Assembly: GCF_028372415.1 (NCBI RefSeq)
Contig: NC_092875.1
Coordinates: forward strand, 51,646,771-51,710,770
Direction: 5' to 3'
DNA: 64,000 nt
Origin: Notamacropus eugenii
Lineage: Eukaryota > Chordata > Mammalia > Diprotodontia > Macropodidae
Shown: piece by piece, positions 50,693-64,000 of the stretch
Position numbering within the stretch: position 1 is the stretch's first letter
Layout: each line of letters starts with the position of its first letter
Position numbers and translations under genes: made by a program
The notes under the pieces: generated by a model
What the model saw: only the letters and a program-made list of their open reading frames with translations
What the model was told of the DNA's origin: nothing
The model's database searches: none

Positions 50693-50841
50693 GGCTCCAG
50701 GGTCTGGCCAGTCTCTGCTGGGATGGTCACTGCCCCCAGCCCCAACTCCAGCCTCAGCCTGAGACAGGAGTTACTTCCCCAAGTCTGCAGCCACAGCTAC
50801 TGCTGCTACCACCCACAGCACAGACCCCTCACCAATTCAAG
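50693..50841 (+). pseudogene. GFI1-like exon 2, Pro/Gln-rich linker
   Basis: Acceptor ctaaccccag, donor gtaacc. Phase 1 in and phase 0 out, open through LQPQLLLLPPTAQTPHQFK. The linker is poorly conserved in the family, so support is the open frame and phase fit. Confidence 0.6.
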
Positions 50842-50987
50842 GTAACCCAGGAGGACTAGGGGGTGGAGTGACAGAACCTACTCCAGCGGCAGTCACAGCT
50901 CCTTCTTTCTGCCTCTGGGGTGGAGCGGGATGGTGTGGAAGAACCCTAGCCTTGTCCTTCCTTCCACTGCTTCCATCCTGCTCTCAG

Positions 50988-51151
50988 GAGAGACTGTTCC
51001 CCTGCGGCGTGTGCGGGAAGTTTCCGGCGCTCCTCCACTCTGTCCACATACCTGCTCATCCATTTGGGCACGCGACCCCACCCCTGCCCCTTCTGCGCCA
51101 AGCGCTTCCATCAGAAATCCGACATGAAGAAGCACACGTTCACCCACACCG
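50988..51151 (+). pseudogene. GFI1-like exon 3, zinc fingers 3 and 4
   Basis: Acceptor tgctctcag. It opens [11 protein letters not shown], then two bases are missing; the frame resumes as [15 protein letters not shown] and [20 protein letters not shown]. With two bases restored the exon would be 166 nt and end in phase 1, exactly what exon 4 needs. Finger 4 keeps all C2H2 ligands. The bases after 51151 are AC rather than GT. Confidence 0.85.
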
Positions 51152-51660
51152 ACGGGGCCCGGAAAGATGAAGATGAAAAGGGCTGGGGAGTGGGGGGTGG
51201 AGGGGGAGTGGGGGGGGTGGGGTGGAGAAGCAAGCTTCCAAGCTGCAGGAAAGGCCAGAAGGACGGCCCCTCCACTTCATCCCCTCCTATCGGGAAACAA
51301 ATCTAACCCACTCTAGGAGGGAAGTTGGAAAAGAGTCCAGTCCATTGTCAGCCTCATCTCTCCCCATATTTCACCCTAGCTGGTCCTCATGTTCATCTTC
51401 ATAACTCCTCAAACCCCTCCATTACCCTACACTGTCATTTTCTCGACTAACTAGCCACCCGAACTTTATCATCTTTACTCCCCACTAGATTCCCCATCTC
51501 CCCGTTATGTAGTCCCATAACTCCTCAATTCTGACAAGTCGTTTATCCACTCTACCCCCATAGTTCTCCTGTCCAACCCCATACTCCATACCCATTTTCT
51601 TACATATACTCCTTGCCCCGTTCCAGCACTTTCACCAAGTTCCCCTCTACCCTTCCACAG

Positions 51661-51839
51661 GAGAGAAGCCCTGTCTCTGTGGAGTGTGTGGAAAATCCTT
51701 CAGCCAGAGCTCCAACCTGCTCACTCATTGTCGGCAGCATGGGGTGAGCCGGCCCCTCTCTCTCGGAAGCCAAAGTGCCCACCCTCACAGGGATCCTCCT
51801 GCCTCAAAGAGTCACCTAACACCTCTCTGGGGGTCCTGA
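51661..51839 (+). pseudogene. GFI1-like exon 4, zinc finger 5 and read-through tail
   Basis: Acceptor cttccacag. [14 protein letters not shown] and [14 protein letters not shown] form an intact C2H2 finger. A possible donor (GGG|gtgagc) lies at 51743/51744, but no exon for finger 6 follows. Reading on gives 31 further residues to TGA at 51837. Confidence 0.8.
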
Positions 51840-52019
51840 ACCCCAGGGAGAAGGGAAAAAACTGCCCCTAAAGCCTTGTTCTCCACCTGCTCAACCACAG
51901 CATCACCATCAGCAGAAATGGGAGGGTTTTGATACAATCTGTGTAGGGAACCTCAGATACACAAGTTCCAGACAGCCCAATCCCCCTAAACACAGCAGCT
52001 ACAGCTCCACTGTCTCATC

Positions 52020-52025
52020 TTTATT
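52020..52025 (-). terminator. PRR36 poly(A) signal AATAAA
   Basis: TTTATT on the plus strand, AATAAA on the coding strand, 306 bases past the PRR36 stop. The 3' UTR thus ends about 150 bases from the last GFI1-like codon. Confidence 0.75.
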
Positions 52026-52330
52026 ACAAACTAAAAAGGCTTTAGAAAACACACAGGCACACCACACACGGACTCTAGGGACCACAGGAGCAAACCAGCA
52101 AGGACAACCTACAACATACATCTGGTGCAGGGGTTGACAAGGAGTATGTCAGGCCAACACCCTTTCAGGATGCAGATGGAAGGATGTTAGGAAGCTAGAA
52201 CATCATCAGGGCTTTTCCTCTGCCCAGTTCCCCCTGCAATGGAACTGCAGATGGGAAAGCAGGTAAAATGCAGGTATCAAACAATTCAGAGGGCACACTG
52301 GTCCTTGGAATGGGATGGGACAAAGGCATC

Positions 52331-56934
<4,604 letters not shown>

Positions 56935-57549
56935 CCTGCAACAAAGACAGAGGATGACACCTGCATCCCAATCTGTCTTGCAGCACCCAGACATACCAGT
57001 ACCTTCCCCCACCCAGTCTCTTCTGCCTTTTCCAGCACCCAACTGTCCAATCCCTCAGTCCCAGCCCCCATGCTCCCCATACTTCTTTTGTATTCTGTTC
57101 CACTGGAGGAGGGAGCCAAATACCTGCCTCCCCCTCCAGCTGGGGCCAGCTCTCCTGTGTACATCCTATAGCAACCAGCCCCTTGGCACCGGGTTGAGGG
57201 AATTAGATGGCAGATGGGGACCCCTCCCCCTCCACCCCCCCCATATACAGCTTAGAGAGAGATTAGCACCATCTACCCCTCCCCCCGAAGAGCTAGCATA
57301 GTCCTGACGCCACCACCCAGGACCCAGGCATCCTATCCTCTGCCACCCAGCAGACCCAGTCATCCTTCCCCTGATTCCACACACAAACTCGAGATCTCTG
57401 CCACCCCCAATATCTGAGGGATAAAACAGAGAGCTTCTCCTCCCCAGTACAGGTGCTATTCCTGTCTCAGTGTTCAGCCTCGACACATCTGATCCCTAAG
57501 AAGACGAGGGAAAACTGAGGTTCCAGCTAGGCCTGAGAAAGGGGCGAGG

Positions 57550-58120
57550 GATCAGAAACCTATGCCTCATTTCGAGCAGATGGAGAGCTTAGCGAAAGGG
57601 GAGCCGCTCTGCTCCTGTCTCTCGCGCGAGTGGGGGCTACTGAGTCGGGGTGTGCTCCTGGGGGTGTCTGTCTAGCATCCCCCCACCCCACTCTCACATA
57701 CACCTCGATTCCAGACACCTGCTGGCGAAAGGAGGGGATGAAGGGGGGCTGCCAGGAAGGAGTTAATGGAGACAAAGAGCCCAACGCTACGGTTGTGGTC
57801 CCCGCCTCTCGACCCCTCCCCCTCCACCTGCTCCGCTCGCCCCGCGCCCCCCAAGCCCATCTCTCAGTCACCTTCAGCCTCCAGCAGTTCCAACACCTGA
57901 GTCCCCGTGGGAGGGCCTGATCGGGCCGTAGGGCCTGGGCGCCGAACTGAGGGGAAGGGGGAGAAGAAGGAGGAAGCCAAGGAAGGGGAGGGGGCTGGGG
58001 GCGAGGAGACAACAGGCGAGCCCCGCCCCACCCCGCCCCCTGCCCCAGCTTTGGCTCGCTAGAGAGGGGCCGACGCAGGAGGGATAGGGACAGTGGCCCC
58101 TATTTACGTGGACGAGACCG
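57550..58120 (-). promoter_or_regulatory. GC- and CpG-rich block, likely PRR36 promoter and untranslated first exon
   Basis: A dense run of CpGs (ctctcgcgcgagtg, cgctcgccccgcgcc) just upstream of the first PRR36 coding exon. A donor-like site on the minus strand (gctgaag|gtgactgag, near 57873) could end the untranslated exon. The exact start site cannot be read from sequence. Confidence 0.55.
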
Positions 58121-58199
58121 AGGAAGAGATGGAGAAGGGAGCGGAGAGACACGCCAAGGGAAAGCGAGATGGGGGGAGGAGGGGAGGAGATGAGAAAAA

Positions 58200-59005
58200 T
58201 AATTAAGAGATGCAGGCGAAAGGAGGTGACAGAAGGAAAGAGGGACGAATACTGAACGAGAGCGAAGCGGGAAGAAATAAAGTGGGGGAAGATGGAGCTG
58301 ACAGAGACAGACAGAAACACAGGGAGAAAGCAGAAGGGAGACGGGATGAAAGAGGAGAGAGAGGAACAGTAGGACAGAAGCGGGAGCAAAGACCAAGGGG
58401 AGGACAAATCTCTGGGGGAGATTTTTTTAAGGGGGTGTTTCCATGGCAACTGCCTCCCGGAGTCCAGAAGGCGCATATGGGGAGTGGGAGGAAGGAGAAT
58501 TTCCGCTGCCCCTCAAATGGCCTCCCCCCATTAGATTTCACCCACCTACCCCCATCAACCACATACACATACAACCACCACCACTACCCCCAAGCCCACC
58601 CCTACCCCTAGCCCCATTCTAGCCCTTTCCCTCTCTTCAACCTACCTGGCCTCTCCAAGTCCTCTAGGAAACTGACAGGCTAGGCTTTGGACAGGTTGGG
58701 GGTGGGACTAGTACCCCATTGGTCTATTTCCTTGTGGGCAGACCAATCATCATGGTGAGTATCCTTCCACATTTGGACTCTCTGATCTGTGCCTCCACCC
58801 CGGGCTTGGTAATGAGATGTTTGGTCCTGCCCAGACTCCTCCAGGGACCCAAGAACCAGGGCCTATCTCACCAAAAGACTCCACCTTCTAAAGAGACAAA
58901 AGGATGGTCCTACCCCTGAAGGAGGAAGGCACATGGGAGTGGGGGTTGGGGGAGAGACAGGATTCCCTGTGGAAGAGGAGGGGAGAGTGAGAGAGAGACT
59001 ACTGT
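58200..59005. other. Upstream flank of PRR36
   Basis: Purine-rich sequence (58200-58400), then C-rich sequence with ccaccacc and ctacccc runs. No exon recognised; LRRC8E, the next gene in human, is not reached. Confidence 0.4.
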
Positions 59006-59009
59006 GTTG

Positions 59010-59165
59010 TTGTAGCAGAAGCACTTTGAGTTTGTCGTTGGAGGCTATAGGTTTGAAACAAGGCTTTACAACTTACAACTACGCAAACTGGAAAGGTACT
59101 TAAGCTCTCAGCTTCCCTAACTTCAAAATGGGAGGGGAGGCAGACTTTTTCTAAAGTCCCTTCTA
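59010..59165 (+). mobile_element. SINE fragment
   Basis: gaaacaaggctttacaactt, ggtacttaagctctcagctt, ttcaaaatgggaggg; a diverged tRNA-headed SINE. Confidence 0.45.
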
Positions 59166-60179
59166 ATTCTGAATGTGTGTATGCGTGTGTATGTATGTAT
59201 ATGTATTGTTATTTAATAACTATAAGAAAGATAAGGGCCACAAAAGAAATATGAATGTAAGATTTGTGGGTGTATACTATCCAATAAATAAAAGACAGTT
59301 AAGTGTGGCATAGATCTGATCAGGGGCCTGGCCCACCTTTCTACAAGAGACACTTATTTTAGCCTTTGTTGGGAATAATATGATGATCATGGCTGGCCTC
59401 TGGTTTCTTCTCTTGCTCATCTACAAGAAGAGGATTGAGCAAGAATTATAACTATATATCACACATCAAATATCTGTAAGTCTAGGAGTGCAATGTTCAA
59501 AATAAAGGGTGCTGTCCCTAATTGTTCTCAAGAGGAAGGTAATAGCTGAAAATAGCCAGCCTAACTCTCCCAACCCCACTAAACTCTGGTTATGTAAAAG
59601 ACCATCATGAATATTGTTTTGAATAAACCCATTTATCTAAGCAAAACAGTAAACAAAAGTCAGGGAAGTTATACAGATTCAGATAAACTGAAGAGTGGCC
59701 GATGGTAAAGCTGGAAGCAAACACCTCAGCTCAGCCAAAGAAGAAGGGACTGATCTCCCCCTGGAGAGTCCACTCTCAGCAGGTTCTAGGGTGGAAAGTG
59801 CAGGTTTTGAGGATGAGAGGCTGACTTCTCCCACATATCTGGCTCCAAGAAAGATTTCCAGACCTCATTTGAAAAGTCCTTGCCTTGTGTCTCCTGATCC
59901 GTCTCTCTCCAACTCTTTCTCCATGTCTCAGCCTTCTGCAGAGATCTGAGATCTCTGGGGAAATCAGGAGTCACATCTCCTAATACATCCAAAGCATATG
60001 AAGTAGAGCATAGTTCCAGAGCTAGTTTATAGGGCACCAAGTAAAAAAACAATGGGATTTTACAGAAGAAAGTGGTTACTCACATCTGGGATCATGAAGG
60101 AAGGCTCCTCCTTGGAATGGAAGATGGATTTTGAAGGATGGGAATAAAATTTCAGCAGGTGAAGTACTGGAAACTTTCC

Positions 60180-60345
60180 TTCAGAGGTGGGAGACTATAA
60201 CGCACATTTGAAAGATGGCATGTATAAGGGGCATCATAATGCTTCCCTTCTCATTGAGTGGGAGAGGGACTAGAGTGAGGGAGAGAATTGAGAACTCAAA
60301 ATTGTAAAAATAAATGTGTTTTAAAATTAAAATATTTTTAAAAAG
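60180..60345 (+). mobile_element. L1 3' end fragment
   Basis: agggagagaattgagaactc and aaaattgtaaaaataaatg, the terminus also seen at 3040-3125 and 62330-62400. Confidence 0.6.
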
Positions 60346-60369
60346 AAAATGATGATGGCTTTCTTTATC

Positions 60370-60730
60370 TTGTCTCTTCCTTGACTTCTTTATTATTTTC
60401 CCACTTCCAATCAACTGTCACATCTTCTCAGCTTTACCTCCACACTATTTCTAAGTTCCATCCTCTCCTTTCTCTTACACAATTTCTATCTCAGTTCAGA
60501 CCCTAATTACCTCTCAGCTGGATTATTTCAAGAGTCTCCAAATTGGTCTCCTGGTTCCCACTCTTTCTTTTTCTAATGCCTCTGTAAAGCAAAGAAATTA
60601 ACATTCCTGGTCACCCCCTACTCAAAACGTTTCAGTGGCTGCTATTGCCCCTAGGACAAAGCCCAAAGTCCTCAGGTTGGCATTCAAGACTTTCCACCTA
60701 ATTACTGGAATTCTTTGTTTCCTTTTGACA
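60370..60730 (+). mobile_element. L2 3' region
   Basis: ctcaaaacgtttcagtggct, ctaggacaaagcccaaagtc, aggttggcattcaagacttt; plus-sense L2. Confidence 0.75.
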
Positions 60731-60734
60731 TAGG

Positions 60735-60965
60735 GATGACTGGGTGTCACAGTATCAGCATGGTAGAGTAGAAAAAATGATGGTTTTAGAACAAGAGGAC
60801 CTGAATTCAAATCTGGACTTTTCCATTGACTAGCTAGGCGATATCGAGTAAGTCACATCTCTGGGGTTTAGTTTCTTCATCTGAAAAATGATGAGTGAGA
60901 ATTGGACTGGTAGAACTCTGAGGTCCCTTCCATCTCTAAATATATAATCCTTTGATCTAGTAATA
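60735..60965 (+). mobile_element. SINE inserted in L2
   Basis: ggtagagtagaaaaaatgat, aagaggacctgaattcaaat, tttcttcatctgaaaaatga, ccttccatctctaaatat. Confidence 0.65.
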
Positions 60966-61379
60966 GCTAAAGGTAGTTGCTCAGAGTGTAATATTTGTGT
61001 ACAAGCCACTGGGTGGCATTCTAGACACAAGCTAACTCACAAAAGAAACAGTGGGATATCTGATTCAATCATTATATGATACTCAAAATTTGAGCTCTGC
61101 CATCTCATTCCTGGTATCTGCCCAACTTACCTATGTTTGCTCTGCTGGACTTTTCCTCCTTGGTTGTTTTCCAGGGCTTTTAGGTAAGGGAAAAATTTAA
61201 TTCCTTCCTAATTCAAAATAGCTTGGCTGGTGCCTTTATTCCAGTAAGATTTCATTATATTTCTAAAGCATAATATTGGAGTCTTCTATGGCTTAAATTG
61301 GCTATTGGCTATTTACAGACTGATTGACCTTTCTCAGGTTCCTTTACTGAATCTTCATCCAGGTAATGCCCACTAACTG

Positions 61380-62210
61380 TGGATGTATCACAAGGCTCTA
61401 TCCCAGATCCTTTTCTCTCCTCTCTCCATACTGTTTCACTTGGTGAGCTCATCAATTCCCATGGATTCAACTGTCATCTCTATCCTGGTGATTCCCAGAT
61501 CTTTTTATCCAGCTCTACCCTCTCTCCTGACTTCCAGTCTCACTAAACGCTCCACAGACATCAGAAACTAAGCATTTTAAAGACAGAGCTCAATATCCTT
61601 CTCTGCATGTTCCTGTTAATATCGAGAGCATCACCATCCTCCCAGTCACTCAGGATCTTCCTAAAGCACAGGTCTGAACACATTGTCCTTCTATCCAGTG
61701 GCCTCAAAAATCAAATATAAAAACTCTCTTTTTGGCATTGAAAATCCTTCATAACATGGTTCCCCTCATACCTTTCCAATCATCTTATGCCTTAGTTTTC
61801 GTCATGTACCCTATAATCCAGCTACCCTGACTTCCTAGTCCCTAGAGCAAGGCAGTGGATCTCCCTGCTCCAAACACTGTCGCTGGCAGTCTCCCATGCC
61901 TGAAATGCTCTCCTTCTGAATCAGCTCTTGGGTTCCCTGACTTCCTACAAGTACCAGAAAAAATGCCATCTTCTACAACAAGCCTTTCTTGATTCTCTAA
62001 TATGATTATCTACACTTTGTCCTACACAGATCATTTGTACATAGGTTTTTTTTTTAATTGCTGTTCAGTCATTTCATTATATCCCTCATGTGAGTTTCTT
62101 GAAAGCAGAGACTTTTATTTTTTGCTTTTTGTCCCTAGCACTTGGTACAGTGCCTAGAATTTAGTAGGTGCTTAATAATTGCTTGTGGACTTTTATTCTT
62201 ATGAATTTAA
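61380..62210 (+). mobile_element. L2 3' region, longest plus-sense copy
   Basis: ctaaagcacaggtctgaaca, ggcattgaaaatccttcata, atgcctgaaatgctctcctt, acaagcctttcttgattctc, ending tagtaggtgcttaataattg. It is the plus-sense counterpart of the reversed copies in EVI5L. Confidence 0.8.
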
Positions 62211-62224
62211 ATTAGTTCCGTATT

Positions 62225-62420
62225 TGTGTATATACATATATCTTGAACGTGAGTTCTTTCTAATATGAAATGTTTTGCATGACTGCATGTATATAATCTA
62301 TATCAAATTGTTTTTCTTCTGGGGTGGAGGGGAAGAGAGAGGGAGAGAATTTGGAACTCAAATTTTTTTAAAATGAATGTTACAAATTTTTCTTTACTTG
62401 TAACTGAGAAAAATACCATT
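62225..62420 (+). mobile_element. L1/HAL1 3' terminus
   Basis: atcaaattgtttttcttctg, ggagagaatttggaactcaa, aaatgaatgttacaaa; it resembles the end of the HAL1-like element at 2750-3122. Confidence 0.65.
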
Positions 62421-62424
62421 GCTA

Positions 62425-63235
62425 GGTCTGTTTCCAGAGATGACTAGGAAAAAAAGGAAAAGAACCTACATATTCTAAAATATTTATCGCGGCTCTCTTT
62501 GTAGTGGCAAAGTACGGGGAATTTCATGGATGCCCATCCATTGAGGAATTGGGGAACAAGTTATGATGTATGATCTCGACTGAATACTACTGTGAAGTCA
62601 TGAACTCATTGATTTTAGAAAAACATGGACGGACTTGCAGGAAATAATAAAGAAAGAAATAAGCAGAACGAAGAGAACATTGTATACAGAAACAGCAATG
62701 TTATTTTAAGGACAACTTTGAGCGACTAAGTCATTTTGACTATTACAAATATCCAAATTAACTAACAAGGACCAGGGCAACTAGGTGGTGCTCTGGTCCT
62801 GGAGTCAGGAGGACCTGAGTTCAAATCTAGCCTCAGACACTTGATACTAGCTGTGTGACCCTGGGCAAATCACCTAACCCCAACTGCTACACACACACAC
62901 ATACACACACACACACACACACGCACACACACACACACAAAACTACAAAGAACCTATGAAGGAAGACTCTATCTGTATCTAGAGAAAGTATTACTAAAAG
63001 TATGCATAGAATGTACAGGATGATTTTACATACACATATACATGTTTGTATCTAATGGTAGGTACGGGGAGGGAGAAAAAAAAGAAAGTTAGCCAAGAAT
63101 GTTTTTATATATTTAAAAGGAATCACAAGTTGTACATAATAGATTTGCAATTTCATGTACAATCATATTTTTAAAAATTCTGTTATATATGGAAATGCTT
63201 GTTTTATTTCATAAATTAAAAATAAATGTTTTTTA
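62425..63235 (+). mobile_element. L1 ORF2/3' relic with nested SINE
   Basis: atttatcgcggctctctttg, tgaggaattggggaacaag and gaagtcatgaactcattgat match the ORF2 tail of the 38-kb L1. It is interrupted at 62766-62942 and resumes with gaacctatgaaggaag, ending in aaaaataaatgttttttaa. Confidence 0.7.
62766..62942 (+). mobile_element. MAR1-type SINE ending in (CA)n
   Basis: gggcaactaggtggtgctct, ctggagtcaggaggacctga, gtgaccctgggcaaatcacc, then a (CA)n tract of about 50 bases. The head is intact. Confidence 0.85.
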
Positions 63236-63720
63236 AATGAGTCCATTATCAGAGTGTTGCAAAAATTTTCCCAGTTACCTGCTTCCCTTTCTAATTTCAA
63301 CTGCACTGACTTTGTGCAAAAACTGTCAAATTGTATATTATAATAATCATCCCTTTCAATTTCTGTGATCCTTTCTATCCTTTTTTGATCATAAACTCTT
63401 GCCCTATCCATAGATCTGAAGGGTTTTTTTCTCTCTTTCTTCTCTAATGTGTTTATAATGTCACTCTTTATGTCTAAATAATGGACCCATTTGGTGCTTA
63501 TCTCAGTATACAGAAAGGTATGCGAGGTAGAGCTACTTTCTGCTAGACTGCTTTCCGTTTTCCCAGCATTTTTTGTCAGATGATGAGTTCTCATTCCAAT
63601 AGTTGAGAGCTTTGTGTTTATCAAACACTAGGCCACGATGTTTGTTTGCTTCTCTATATCATGGAGCCAAACTTTTTAACCTCTCTATTTCTTAACCATC
63701 ACCAAATCATAACAGTGTCA
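63236..63720 (-). mobile_element. L1 ORF2 relic, minus strand
   Basis: An open stretch on the minus strand reads HHLTKNAGKTESSL, DIKSDIINTLEKKE, FDSFCTKSVQLKLEREAGNW; it matches the order of L1 ORF2 (SFCTAKETI, W.KIF) upstream of the C-terminal domain. It is a separate copy facing the plus-strand L1. Confidence 0.65.
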
Positions 63721-64000
63721 GTTTTAAAATTTCTGAACTGGAAAATTGCAGCTCCTAGTGAGTTCCGAATGTCCAACTTCCCTTCCTTGGTTTTTTATAC
63801 CTAGCATTTCCCAGTGGGCCCACTCCCAACCATTTTGGTCTCACAAGTAAAGGGTGTGGAGCAGTTTTCATTCTGGTTCACCAGAGTCACCTCTTGCAGT
63901 CTGGCTGAACCGCTACTAACCACTGCTTGTTATCTTCATAGTCTTTTCATCCCACTTCTAGCTGTCAAATAGATGACGCCTCATGGGTCAATCACCCGAT

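Larger units (their letters stand above)
50088..51839 (+). pseudogene. Third GFI1-family gene (SNAG plus C2H2 fingers), probably a decaying unitary pseudogene
   Basis: Four exons with matching phases resemble GFI1/GFI1B transcriptional repressors. Exon 1 begins with the SNAG motif MPQSFLVRSKR (GFI1: MPRSFLVKSKK), which in the family recruits LSD1/CoREST. Exon 2 is a Pro/Gln-rich linker. Exon 3 encodes fingers equal to GFI1 fingers 3 and 4, with RRSSTLST and [14 protein letters not shown]. Exon 4 encodes finger 5 with the GEKP linker and [11 protein letters not shown]. Finger 3 has a two-base deletion near 51020 and Tyr in place of its first zinc-binding His. The exon 3 donor GT is replaced by AC. 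Fingers 1, 2 and 6 are not found. In human and mouse GFI1 neighbours EVI5, so its position beside EVI5L supports a genome-duplication paralogue. Whether a short transcript is still used is unknown; an assembly error could explain the deletion but not the other losses. Confidence 0.85.

Noticed and set aside
59695-59949. 84-codon ORF starting MADGKAGSKHLSSAKEEG
   Set aside because: No recognised domain, splice sites or partner exons; length is within chance in this composition.

Overview
This is vertebrate nuclear DNA, almost certainly from a marsupial. It has split genes with GT-AG introns. Its introns and flanks are filled with tRNA-headed SINEs that are typical of marsupials, MIR-type CORE-SINEs, L2 and CR1/L3 fragments, RTE relics, L1 tails and a HAL1-like (half-L1) element. 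The gene order matches human 19p13.2, EVI5L then PRR36. The species cannot be fixed from the window.

1-6.6 kb holds transposon relics, probably in a 5' intron of EVI5L, led by a HAL1-like element with a target-site duplication. From 6,663 to 44,076 on the plus strand lie 16 coding exons of EVI5L, a TBC-domain Rab GTPase-activating protein. They run from the start of the TBC domain to the stop codon; about 105-110 N-terminal residues lie upstream of the window. Their introns contain LINE and SINE copies, a Y-box protein relic, an RTE relic, large GT/GA microsatellites, a 5'-truncated L1 with perfect 16-bp duplications, and a 100-bp near-perfect hairpin. The 3' UTR runs to about 46.7 kb.

Between EVI5L and PRR36, at 50.1-51.8 kb on the plus strand, is a gene I did not expect. 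A SNAG-type start exon (MPQSFLVRSKR) is followed by a linker exon and by zinc-finger exons that match fingers 3, 4 and 5 of GFI1/GFI1B. Splice phases fit across the whole series, apart from a lost donor. In human and mouse the EVI5 paralogue sits next to GFI1, so the best reading is the EVI5L-linked third GFI1-family ohnologue. It appears to be decaying here: finger 3 has a two-base deletion and a His-to-Tyr change, fingers 1, 2 and 6 are not found, and a splice donor is missing.

From 56.9 down to 52.3 kb on the minus strand is PRR36, a long proline-rich protein of four coding exons (about 1,096 residues). Its large exon holds an in-frame 105-bp minisatellite. A GC-rich block at 57.55-58.1 kb is its likely promoter. 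EVI5L and the GFI1-like gene both converge on PRR36. From 58.2 kb to the end I see only SINE, L2 and L1 relics.
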